Shown in pieces: positions 28,571 to 36,098 of a stretch of DNA of 64,000 nucleotides (positions are counted from its first letter, which is position 1; every line of letters begins with the position of its first letter). The DNA is from an uncultured Erythrobacter sp. (GTDB taxonomy: Bacteria; Pseudomonadota; Alphaproteobacteria; Sphingomonadales; Sphingomonadaceae). The position numbers and the translations under genes are program-made. Under the pieces are notes generated by a model, which was given only the letters and a program-made list of their open reading frames with translations, had not been told where the DNA came from and searched no databases. Location: assembly GCA_913055155.1 (NCBI GenBank), contig CAJXJR010000015.1, positions 34,223 through 98,222 of the forward strand. Direction: 5' to 3'.

Positions 28571-29128
28571 ATGGCCACCCAGGAAAAGCCCAAGCTGGGC
28601 GCAAAGACCGCTGCCGAGGCTGGCGAGTTCAAGATCGTCAACGTGCCGGAAACCTACAAGCACGTGATCGACGAATACGTGCGCGAAGGCACCTATGTCG
28701 GGCAATCCGAAACCGAGAGTCCGTGGGTTCCCTTCGGCGACAATGCCGCCATTCGCCACCTGGCTTTCGACGTGCGCAACAACGTCTATGCCAACGTGCT
28801 GTGGATCAAGAGCAAGGGCGTGATCGGCACGCACAAGCACCGCGGCATGGTGTGGGCCATCGGCCTGGAAGGCACTTTCCGCTACCTCGAATACGACTGG
28901 GTCTGCGGGCCGGGTGATTTCATCACCGAATTCCCCGGTCACGCGCATACCCTCGTCACCGACGAGCCCGACGGCATGAAGGCCTTTTTCTGGATGCAGG
29001 GCGCCAACGAATTCTACGACGAGGACGGCAACCACGTGGAAACGCTGGATGTCTGGTGGTTCATCAACCACTACGAAAGCTACTGCAAGGAACAGGGCAT
29101 CCCGATCAACCGGGAGCTTTATCTGTGA
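28571..29128 (+). CDS. DAD-family cupin dioxygenase (copy 3)
   Basis: This 185-residue cupin has ligands VIGTHKHRG (His88, His90) and GHAHTL (His126). The extra His124 replaces the Glu-Ser seen in copies 1 and 2. It is a close paralogue of copy 2. GGAGAGG precedes the start MATQEKPK. Its stop overlaps the GTG start of the next gene (GTGA). A role in oxidative cleavage of an aryl ketone or related compound is inferred from the family and cluster. Confidence 0.87.
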   Translation: MATQEKPKLGAKTAAEAGEFKIVNVPETYKHVIDEYVREGTYVGQSETESPWVPFGDNAAIRHLAFDVRNNVYANVLWIKSKGVIGTHKHRGMVWAIGLEGTFRYLEYDWVCGPGDFITEFPGHAHTLVTDEPDGMKAFFWMQGANEFYDEDGNHVETLDVWWFINHYESYCKEQGIPINRELYL

Positions 29129-29985
29129 GCGAACCCAAGACGCTCGACCAGTTCGACCTGACCGGCCGCACCGCGCTGGTGACCGGCGCCGCCAGCGGTA
29201 TCGGCCTCGCCTATGCCGAAGCCGTGGCCGAGGCGGGCGCCAAGGTGACCATCACCGATATCGATGCCGAAGGCGCCGAACGCGAAGCGGCCCGGTTCGT
29301 CGAGCAGGGCTATGACGCGCGCTGGGACGTGTGCGACGTATCCGACCTGGAGCAGGTGGCCCGCGCCTTCGACGATCACGTGGCGGCCTATGGCGGCTGC
29401 GATATCGCCTTCGCCAATGCCGGCCTCGACGTGGGCGACGGGTTCTGGAGCCCGGAAGACAAGCGCAACCCGGCAGGCCAGATCGATGTCTACCCCAAGG
29501 AGAAGTGGGACAAGTCGATCGCCATCAACCTGACCGGCGTGTTCCATACCGTACGCGAGGCGGCGCGGGTGATGAAGGCGAACGAGGCGAACGGTGGCCG
29601 TCGTGGCGGCTCCATCGTCATCACCAGTTCCAACGCGGCAGAGGTGAACGAGGCGATCGTCGGCGTGCCCTACATGGCGGCCAAGGCGGGGGTGAAGCAC
29701 TTCATGCGCCATTCCGCCTACGAACTGGCCGCCTATGGAATCCGCGTGAACGCCATCGCACCCGGCCCCTTCGTCACCAATATCGGCGATGGCTGGGTGA
29801 AGAAGAACCCCAAGGCGAAAGAGGCGTGGGACAAGCTGGTTCCCGTGGGCCGCATGGCCGAAACCTACCAGATCAAACCGCTTGCCCTGCTGCTCGCCAG
29901 CGACGCAGGCAGCTACATGACCGGCAGCCACGTGATGATCGATGGCGGCATGCAGCTGGGCCCGATCAAGCCATTGAACGACTAA
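29125..29985 (+). CDS. Short-chain dehydrogenase/reductase
   Basis: This 286-residue SDR has the cofactor motif TGAASGIG, NAG in FANAGLDVG, a serine in VITSSNAA and the catalytic Y-x3-K in YMAAKAG, ending with GSHVMIDGGMQLG. It probably oxidises or reduces a hydroxy/keto intermediate with NAD(P). The start is the GTG at 29125 that overlaps the cupin stop; no ATG is available near it. An insertion after the NAG motif (WSPEDKRNPAGQ) is longer than in most SDRs. Confidence 0.9.
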   Translation: MSEPKTLDQFDLTGRTALVTGAASGIGLAYAEAVAEAGAKVTITDIDAEGAEREAARFVEQGYDARWDVCDVSDLEQVARAFDDHVAAYGGCDIAFANAGLDVGDGFWSPEDKRNPAGQIDVYPKEKWDKSIAINLTGVFHTVREAARVMKANEANGGRRGGSIVITSSNAAEVNEAIVGVPYMAAKAGVKHFMRHSAYELAAYGIRVNAIAPGPFVTNIGDGWVKKNPKAKEAWDKLVPVGRMAETYQIKPLALLLASDAGSYMTGSHVMIDGGMQLGPIKPLND

Positions 29986-29989
29986 ACCG

Positions 29990-30012
29990 CACCCGTTACG
30001 GGTGTATTTGAC
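29990..30012 (+). terminator. Weak terminator-like hairpin after the SDR
   Basis: A CACCCG/CGGGTG stem (29990-29995 with 29999-30004) is followed by TATTTGACATTTT. The stem is short, so termination may be partial. Confidence 0.45.
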
Positions 30013-30037
30013 ATTTTGTAAAACCTTTGGAGAGGCC

Positions 30038-31156
30038 ATGACCACCCCCGCACGCGCCGCCATCTGTCGCGGCAATGCCGAACCCTTCAGGATCGAAGAC
30101 GTCGAGCTTGACGACCTGCGCCCCGACGAACTGCGCGTGCGCGTGGTGGCCTGCGGCGTGTGCCACACCGACATGGCCGTGCGCGACGAACAACTGCCCG
30201 TGCCGCATCCCGTGGTGCTGGGGCACGAAGGTGCCGGCATCGTCGAGGAAGTAGGCAGCGCGGTGACGGTGGCCAAGCCGGGCGACCGGGTGGTGATGAG
30301 CTTCAATTCCTGCGGCAGCTGCCCCAGTTGCGCCATCGATGCGCCCACCTATTGCTACAACTTCTTCCCGCACAACTGGTCCGGCGCGCGTGCCGATGGT
30401 TCGCCCGTCATGTTCAAGGACGGCGAACCGATGAACGCCAACTTCTTCGGCCAGTCGAGCTTTGCCACCCACGCCATCGCGCACGAGGCGAACACGGTGA
30501 AGGTGGCCGACAGCGCGGCGGATATCCCGCTCGAACGCATCGCCCCCATCGGCTGCGGCCTGATGACCGGTGCGGGCGCGGTGCTGCGCAGCATGAAAGT
30601 GCGCAAGGGCATGCCGATTGCCGTGTTCGGCGCAGGTACCGTGGGCATGGCTGCGATCATGGCCGCGAAGATCGTCGGCGCGGATCCGATCATCGCGGTG
30701 GACGTGAACGACGCACGTCTCGAACTGGCGAAGGAACTGGGCGCGACCCACGCCTTCAACGGCAAGGACGGCGCGATCGACAAGATCCGCGAACTGGTTC
30801 CGCAGGGCCTTGGCTACGTGTTCGACACCACCGGCATCAACACCCTGATACAGGAAGCCTGGGACCTGCTCGCCCCGATGGGCATCTGCGGTATCGTCGG
30901 CGCTTCCGACCCGGCCGACAACCTGACCTTCAACGAAGCTGCGATGATGGGCGGCGGTCGCCGGGTGATGGGCATCCTGGGTGGCGACAGCGACGTCGGC
31001 CCGTTCCTCAACGAACTGCTGGACTATCACGTGAAGGGCCAGTTCCCGTTCGAGAAGCTGATCGGCTATTTCGACTTCGACCAGATCAACGAGGCGATCC
31101 ACGCCAGCGAAGACGGCAGCGTGGTAAAGCCCGTGCTGCGTATTTCGGAGGAGTAG
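30038..31156 (+). CDS. Zinc alcohol dehydrogenase, aryl-alcohol type
   Basis: This 372-residue MDR-family enzyme has the catalytic zinc motifs CGVCHTD and GHEGAGIVEEVG, all four structural-zinc cysteines in CGSCPSCAIDAPTYC, and the NAD motif GAGTVGMAA. It resembles class III/benzyl-alcohol dehydrogenases. It would oxidise an alcohol intermediate of the cluster. GGAGAGG precedes the ATG. It is 5 bases upstream of the secreted metallo-hydrolase. Confidence 0.92.
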   Translation: MTTPARAAICRGNAEPFRIEDVELDDLRPDELRVRVVACGVCHTDMAVRDEQLPVPHPVVLGHEGAGIVEEVGSAVTVAKPGDRVVMSFNSCGSCPSCAIDAPTYCYNFFPHNWSGARADGSPVMFKDGEPMNANFFGQSSFATHAIAHEANTVKVADSAADIPLERIAPIGCGLMTGAGAVLRSMKVRKGMPIAVFGAGTVGMAAIMAAKIVGADPIIAVDVNDARLELAKELGATHAFNGKDGAIDKIRELVPQGLGYVFDTTGINTLIQEAWDLLAPMGICGIVGASDPADNLTFNEAAMMGGGRRVMGILGGDSDVGPFLNELLDYHVKGQFPFEKLIGYFDFDQINEAIHASEDGSVVKPVLRISEE

Positions 31157-31161
31157 GCGCG

Positions 31162-32052
31162 ATGATCCGCTGGCTTCTCGCTCTCGCCCTCGCTTTCACG
31201 GCTGCCCCGGCGCTGGCCGAGCACCACGAGGAGCCGCCGCTGACGGTGGAAGTGCTGCGCACCAGCGCAGGCTCGCTCCACGTCAATTCGGCGCTCATCA
31301 TGGGTGAGCGCGATGCAGTGCTGGTCGATCCGCCATTTACCCTGGCCGATGCCCACCGTGTGGCGGCCATGGTGCTGGATAGCGGGCGCAACCTGACGCA
31401 CATTTTCGTCACCCACGATCATCCGGATCACTTCTTCGCCATGCAGGTGCTGGAAGATGCCTTCCCCGATGCCGAGATCGTCGCGCATCCGACGGTGGTG
31501 GAAGACATCTGGCGCTCGCTGCCGTTCAAGGTGGTGCGGTGGAGCCCGATGCTGGGCGACAACGGCCCAGCCCATCCCAGCGCCCCGCATGCGCTCACCA
31601 GCGATACGATCATGCTCGAAGGCCATGAACTCCAGGTGCTCGGCCCGATGCAGGGCGACCATGTTCACTCCACCGCGCTGTGGGTACCCGAAATCCGCGC
31701 ATTGCTGCCGGGAGACCTGGTGTTCAACGAGGTTCACCTGTGGTTGGGCGAGCATGACCTGGACCGCGTTGCCGACTGGGCCGAGAGCATCGAGACCCTT
31801 TCCGCGCTCGACCCGGATATCGTCGTCGCCGGCCATGCCCGCCCCGGCCTGCCGGACGATGCCAGCGGCCTCGCCTTTACTGCCGCCTATCTCGAGGCAT
31901 GGCCCATGCTAGTCAATTCGGCGCTGGATTCGGACGAGTTGCAGGAACTGGTGCGCGCAGCCTTTCCCACCACCATCGACGTGCTCGACGATTTCATCCT
32001 CGTCAATTCCACCGAAGTGGCGCTGGGCGAACAGCCGATCTGGACAGAGTAG
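31162..32052 (+). CDS. Exported MBL-fold hydrolase
   Basis: This 296-residue protein has a clear signal peptide (MIRWLLALALAFTAAPALA) and the metallo-beta-lactamase motif THDHPDHFF; GDHVHSTAL, LLPGDLVF and VAGHARPG supply further ligands. It acts in the periplasm on an unknown ester, lactone or lactam-like bond. Its place between two alcohol dehydrogenases makes it part of the catabolic operon, possibly acting on the substrate before import. Confidence 0.88.
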   Translation: MIRWLLALALAFTAAPALAEHHEEPPLTVEVLRTSAGSLHVNSALIMGERDAVLVDPPFTLADAHRVAAMVLDSGRNLTHIFVTHDHPDHFFAMQVLEDAFPDAEIVAHPTVVEDIWRSLPFKVVRWSPMLGDNGPAHPSAPHALTSDTIMLEGHELQVLGPMQGDHVHSTALWVPEIRALLPGDLVFNEVHLWLGEHDLDRVADWAESIETLSALDPDIVVAGHARPGLPDDASGLAFTAAYLEAWPMLVNSALDSDELQELVRAAFPTTIDVLDDFILVNSTEVALGEQPIWTE

Positions 32053-32058
32053 AAAGAC

Positions 32059-33060
32059 GTGAAAGCCGTAACCTTCCAGGAACTGCACCAGCCGCTCGCT
32101 TTCGAGGAGGTGCCCGACCCCACACCCAGCGAAGGCGAACTGGTCGTGGAAGTGGGGCGCTGCGGCATCTGCGGTAGTGACCTGCACATGACAGAGGATG
32201 CCGCCTACGGCTGCAAGCACGGCGATATCCTGGGCCACGAATTTGCCGGCGAAGTGGTGGCTCTGGGCAAGGATACGACCGGCCACAAGGTCGGCGACCT
32301 GGTCTCGGTCATCCCGCTGAAAAGCTGCGGCCATTGCGAACACTGTCGCAAGGGCGAAGTGCAATGGTGCGCAAACTTCGGCCTGCAGGGTGGCGGCTAT
32401 GCCCAGTTCGCGGTCACTCGCCCCAACCAGTGCGTGCCCTTGCCCAGCGACCTGACGCTGGCGGACGGCGCGATCATCGAACCGCTGGCCGTCGCGTTGC
32501 ACGGGCTGAACCTGTCGGGCATGAAGACCGGCGACAAGGTACTGGTGCTGGGCGCAGGCCCCATCGGCCTTGCCACGGCCTTCTGGGCCAAGCGCTATGG
32601 CGCGGGCAAGGTCGCGGTGCAGGACATTGCCACCTACCAGCAGTCCCGCGCTCTCGAAATGGGCGCCGATGTCTTCGTGGTCGATCCGGAAAACCCGGTC
32701 GAAAGCGCGAAGCAGGGGCTGGGCGGCGATGCCGACATCGTCTTCGAATGCGTCGGCATTCCCGGCCTTATCGACCAGGCGGTACAGCAGGTACGCCCCG
32801 ATGGCACCGTGGTGTTGCTGGGCCTGTGCACCAAGCCCGATACGATCCACACCTTCGCCATGCTTTCGAAGCAGGTAAAACTGGTGACCAGCGCGTTCTT
32901 CACCGTGCCCGAGTACGAGGCCGCGCTGGCCGCGCTGGATGCGGGCGCCATCGCCCCGCGCCTGCTGGTGACCGACACCATCAGCCTGGCCGATACGCCG
33001 GACGTGTTCGAAAGCCTCAAGCACCGCACAGAGCAATGCAAGGTATTGATCGCGCCCTGA
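32059..33060 (+). CDS. Zinc alcohol dehydrogenase, sorbitol/butanediol DH-like
   Basis: This 333-residue MDR enzyme has CGICGSDLHM and GHEFAGEV for the catalytic zinc, structural cysteines CGHCEHCRKGEVQWC and the NAD motif GAGPIGLA. It is closer to the sorbitol/threonine/butanediol branch than to the enzyme at 30038. The start is GTG at 32059, 6 bases after the previous stop. It closes the catabolic operon. Confidence 0.9.
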   Translation: MKAVTFQELHQPLAFEEVPDPTPSEGELVVEVGRCGICGSDLHMTEDAAYGCKHGDILGHEFAGEVVALGKDTTGHKVGDLVSVIPLKSCGHCEHCRKGEVQWCANFGLQGGGYAQFAVTRPNQCVPLPSDLTLADGAIIEPLAVALHGLNLSGMKTGDKVLVLGAGPIGLATAFWAKRYGAGKVAVQDIATYQQSRALEMGADVFVVDPENPVESAKQGLGGDADIVFECVGIPGLIDQAVQQVRPDGTVVLLGLCTKPDTIHTFAMLSKQVKLVTSAFFTVPEYEAALAALDAGAIAPRLLVTDTISLADTPDVFESLKHRTEQCKVLIAP

Positions 33061-33113
33061 CACCCCCTTAGTGCCATGTTGCCGCCAGGCGGCGACACAC
33101 CGATTGGGGGCGC

Positions 33114-34484
33114 ATGGCGGCATCTTCCAGAAAATCCGGGGCCAAGCTGGTAAGCGGCCCTATTGGCGGACACCTGGTGCGCCAGACCACGCCCGCCATT
33201 GTCGGCGTGGCCGCGATCATGTCGGTCGGCGTGATCGATGCCTACTTCATCGGCCAGTTGGGGGCCAGGGAACTGGCGGCGATCAGCTTCATTTTCCCCG
33301 TCATCACCGCGCTGCAGAGCCTTGGCGTGGGCGTGATGGTGGGCATCAACTCGGTGGTCAGCCGCGCGCTGGGCGAAGGCGATCACGACCGCGCGCTGAG
33401 CCGCGCGAACCTGGGCCTGATGCTGGGCTTCGGCGCCGGCGTGGTGCTGGGCCTGCTGCTGTTCGCGCTACGCCAGCCGCTGTTCCAGCTGATGCAGGCC
33501 GATGCCGACGTGCTGCCGCTGATCGATCTTTACATGAAGCCCTATGCCTTCGGCTTCATCCTGATGATGACGATGATGGGTACCAACGGCGTGCTGCGCG
33601 GGCAAGGCGCGGCCAAGAGCAACACTGCGGTGCTGGTGATCTATTCCATCGTGAACTGGATCCTGGATCCGCTGCTGATTACCGGTGCCTTCGGCTTGCC
33701 CGGCTTTGGCGTGGCGGGCGCCGCCTATGCCACCATCGGCGGCTGGATCGTCGGCATCGTCGCCGCCTTCTGGTTGCTGGAGAGGAACGAACTGCCCTTC
33801 CGCCCGTCCTCTGTCCGGGGCTGCCGCGTGGCCGAGCAGATGAAGGCCATTACCCGCGTTGCCGGCCCTGCGGCCTTCACCAATTCGATCAATCCGGCCG
33901 GCCTTGCCGTGCTCACCTCGCTGCTTGCGGCAGAGGGTTCTGCAGCAGTCGCCGGGTTTGGCGCAGGCGGTCGCTTGCAGAGCTTTGCCGTGGTGCCCCT
34001 GCTGGCACTTTCGGGTTCGATCGGCGCGATCGTGGGACAGAACTGGGGCGCGAAGCAGTATGACCGGGCGCGGCGCGCGCTGCTGCAAGCCGGCCTGTTC
34101 TGCCTGGGATACGGGTTGGCGGCGGCGCTGTTGCTGTTTGCCTTGCGCGGCTGGTTCGCCGAACTATTCAGCGACGAGGCGCAGACGCTGGAGGCGACCT
34201 CTGCCTACCTTGCGATCTCTGTCTGGGGCTATGCCGGATATGGCGTGCTTATCGTCGTCAACGGATCATTGAACGCCATCGACCGCGCCAGCAACGCGCT
34301 TGCCCTGTCGCTCACCCGCGTGCTGCTGGTAATGGTGCCGTTTGCCTGGCTGGCACGCGGGGCGCTGGGCACCCAGGCGATCTATTTTGCCGAACTGGCG
34401 GCAAACCTGCTGGGCGGTCTGGCTGCCGCGGCCATCGCCTGGTGGGTGCTGTGGAAACAGCAACCCACCGGCAACAGCGCCTAG
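33114..34484 (+). CDS. MATE-family efflux transporter
   Basis: This 456-residue protein has twelve hydrophobic segments in two MATE repeats, with PVITALQSLGVGVMVGINSVVSRALGEGD in the first and SGSIGAIVGQNWGAKQYDRARRA in the second. It exports drugs or metabolites in exchange for protons or sodium. The start MAASSRKSG follows a weak site. It converges on phyR, with a 4-base overlap of stops. Confidence 0.92.
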   Translation: MAASSRKSGAKLVSGPIGGHLVRQTTPAIVGVAAIMSVGVIDAYFIGQLGARELAAISFIFPVITALQSLGVGVMVGINSVVSRALGEGDHDRALSRANLGLMLGFGAGVVLGLLLFALRQPLFQLMQADADVLPLIDLYMKPYAFGFILMMTMMGTNGVLRGQGAAKSNTAVLVIYSIVNWILDPLLITGAFGLPGFGVAGAAYATIGGWIVGIVAAFWLLERNELPFRPSSVRGCRVAEQMKAITRVAGPAAFTNSINPAGLAVLTSLLAAEGSAAVAGFGAGGRLQSFAVVPLLALSGSIGAIVGQNWGAKQYDRARRALLQAGLFCLGYGLAAALLLFALRGWFAELFSDEAQTLEATSAYLAISVWGYAGYGVLIVVNGSLNAIDRASNALALSLTRVLLVMVPFAWLARGALGTQAIYFAELAANLLGGLAAAAIAWWVLWKQQPTGNSA

Positions 34485-35275
34485 TCGAGCGGACGGCTGG
34501 AACGGAAGAACAGCGCCTGGCTGATCGCCGCACGCACCGTGTCTTCCTGGAACGGCTTGGTGATGAGGTAGGTCGGCTCCGGACGGTCTCCGGTCAGCAG
34601 GCGTTCGGGATAGGCGGTGATGAAGATCACCGGCACCGATTCGATCGCCAGGATATCGTCCACGGCGTCAAGGCCGGAAGACCCGTCTGCCAGCTGGATA
34701 TCGGCCAGCACCAGGCCCGGCGTCTTTTCCGCCACCACTTCCTGCGCCTGCGTGCGCGTGGCGGCGGTGCCGCAAATCTCATGGCCCAGCGACTTTACCA
34801 GGTCTTCCAGTTGCATCGAGATCAGCGGCTCATCCTCGATGATCAGCACGCTGGTGGCGCTCTCGCGCTCGATCTCTCCCACGGCTTCGCGCACCAGCGC
34901 ATCCACGTCGGCTTCGTCGATCTCCATGATCTCGGCTGCCTCGGCAGGGGTAAAATCCTCCACCGTGGTCAGCAGCAGTGCCTGTCGGTTGACCGGGGTG
35001 ATGCGCTTCAGCTGGTCCTGCGCGGCAGCTTCGTGCGCGCCGCCTGCGCCCTGTGCGCTCTCGATTTCCATGTGCGCGCTCGACCAGACCTTGTTGAACG
35101 CCTTGTACAGCGGCACCCGCCCGCCGCGCAGGCTGTCTGCCAGCGCTTCGTCTGCAAGGGCCGCTTCCAGCGTGGCCTGGACAAAGGCATCGCCGGTCTT
35201 CTGCGAGCCGGTCAGCGCGCGGCCGTAACGGCGGAGGTATGGAAGATGTGCGGCGACTTCGGCACCAATACTCAT
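34481..35275 (-). CDS. phyR: General stress response regulator PhyR
   Basis: PhyR is the anti-anti-sigma factor of the alphaproteobacterial general stress response. When phosphorylated it binds NepR and frees sigma-EcfG. The 264-residue protein has the sigma-factor-like domain (residues 1-135) followed by a receiver domain with IIEDEP and the phospho-acceptor Asp192 in LVLADIQLADG, and Lys in TYLITKPF. nepR and ecfG, often next to phyR, are not in the window. A near-perfect sigma-EcfG promoter precedes it, so it is probably autoregulated. Confidence 0.96.
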   Translation of the reverse strand: MSIGAEVAAHLPYLRRYGRALTGSQKTGDAFVQATLEAALADEALADSLRGGRVPLYKAFNKVWSSAHMEIESAQGAGGAHEAAAQDQLKRITPVNRQALLLTTVEDFTPAEAAEIMEIDEADVDALVREAVGEIERESATSVLIIEDEPLISMQLEDLVKSLGHEICGTAATRTQAQEVVAEKTPGLVLADIQLADGSSGLDAVDDILAIESVPVIFITAYPERLLTGDRPEPTYLITKPFQEDTVRAAISQALFFRSSRPLD

Positions 35276-35306
35276 ATGGACCCTTCCCGGTATTCTAAGT
35301 CATCTG

Positions 35307-35331
35307 AACGCCCGCCGCGGGATTGTGTTCC
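35307..35331 (-). promoter_or_regulatory. Sigma-EcfG promoter of phyR
   Basis: On the minus strand GGAAC (35331-35327) is followed after exactly 16 bases by CGTT (35310-35307), 31 bases before the phyR ATG. This equals the known general-stress consensus GGAAC-N16/17-CGTT. Confidence 0.85.
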
Positions 35332-35430
35332 GCACGGACCCGTCATCCGGATCGGCCAGCCCCGAATGGCGATTGTGCGCGGTCTTTGCAAACGCCTTTG
35401 GGAAAACTTGCGAAAAATTTTCACGCGCCG

Positions 35431-35455
35431 GGAACCGCATTCGCAGGCAGTCATT
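35431..35455 (+). promoter_or_regulatory. Possible sigma-EcfG promoter of the small RNA
   Basis: GGAAC (35431-35435) is followed after 16 bases by CATT, one mismatch to CGTT. It points rightward, away from phyR, and would start RNA near 35461. Confidence 0.5.
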
Positions 35456-35460
35456 TACTG

Positions 35461-35549
35461 AATATCACCGCCGAGACCCCCTCCCGTCCAAGCGGCAGGT
35501 GATACGATCCCAAAGGGCCTCCGATCACATGATCGGAGGCTTATTTTTT
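35461..35549 (+). ncRNA. Predicted stress-linked small RNA with C-rich loop
   Basis: No reading frame fits here, but the plus strand shows a complete small-RNA layout. The first hairpin has an 11-bp stem with one bulged A (35463-35473 with 35493-35504) and a 19-nt loop containing ACCCCCTCCCGTCC, able to pair with ribosome-binding sites. The second hairpin is a terminator with a T tract. Length would be about 88 nt. The C-rich exposed loop resembles alphaproteobacterial regulatory RNAs of the anti-Shine-Dalgarno type. Transcription is not proven. Confidence 0.6.
35517..35549 (+). terminator. Terminator of the predicted small RNA
   Basis: A perfect 10-bp stem (35517-35526 with 35531-35540, loop ACAT) is followed by TTATTTTTT. 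It has a T tract only on the plus strand, where no protein gene precedes it. Confidence 0.85.
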
Positions 35550-35569
35550 GTCCCTTCATGGCAATCAGG

Positions 35570-36013
35570 TCAGCGCAGCAGCCGCGAGAACAGGCCCTTA
35601 CGGTTGCCGGAAACCAGCACCGACACCAGCTTGTCGGGATCGTAGGGCTTTTCGAACACCGGCCCCATGCGGGCGATGTCGGGCGGGATCTCTCCGGGCG
35701 ATCCGGTGGAAAAGGCGATGCGCGGGCGCCGGGGGCCCAGCAGGTCTACCAGTTCGGCCAGTGCCCAGCCGTCGTCGCGATCGGCCAGGTGCACGTCGAT
35801 CACCATGGCATCCCAGCGCTTGCGTTTGTCCAACTGGTCCATGGTGGCGCGCATGGTGTGGCAGATCACCACTTCGTCGGCCCCGCCGCGCAGCAGCGCG
35901 TCCTCCAGCGACATCGCCAGGATGGCATCGTCCTCCACCAGCAAGACACGGCCAAGCGAACTTCGCTTGGCAGGCTTGCCTGCCGGTGAACTGGTTACAG
36001 CGGTTTTGGTCAT
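35570..36013 (-). CDS. Single-domain response regulator
   Basis: This 147-residue protein is only a receiver domain with a basic N-terminal tail: LLVEDDAIL, phospho-acceptor Asp73 in AMVIDVHLADRD and Lys in VFEKPYDPDKL. Such receivers relay or quench phosphate in stress signalling. A sigma-EcfG promoter motif sits upstream, placing it in the same regulon as phyR. The start MTKTAVTSS is chosen because upstream frame sequence covers that promoter; CGGAGG precedes it. Confidence 0.9.
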   Translation of the reverse strand: MTKTAVTSSPAGKPAKRSSLGRVLLVEDDAILAMSLEDALLRGGADEVVICHTMRATMDQLDKRKRWDAMVIDVHLADRDDGWALAELVDLLGPRRPRIAFSTGSPGEIPPDIARMGPVFEKPYDPDKLVSVLVSGNRKGLFSRLLR

Positions 36014-36052
36014 TGGCCTCCGATGGGATGCAGGAAATGCATCCGGGGAATA

Positions 36053-36078
36053 AACGCGGTGCAAAGGCTTGCGGTTCC
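36053..36078 (-). promoter_or_regulatory. Sigma-EcfG promoter of the single receiver gene
   Basis: On the minus strand GGAAC (36078-36074) is followed after 17 bases by CGTT (36056-36053), 40 bases before the receiver ATG. Spacing and both boxes match the general-stress consensus. Confidence 0.8.
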
Positions 36079-36098
36079 CCGCCGGAACACAAGCTTCG

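Noticed and set aside
30160..31161. Upstream extension of the exported metallo-hydrolase
   Set aside because: It overlaps the zinc dehydrogenase in another frame; the true start has a signal peptide at 31162.
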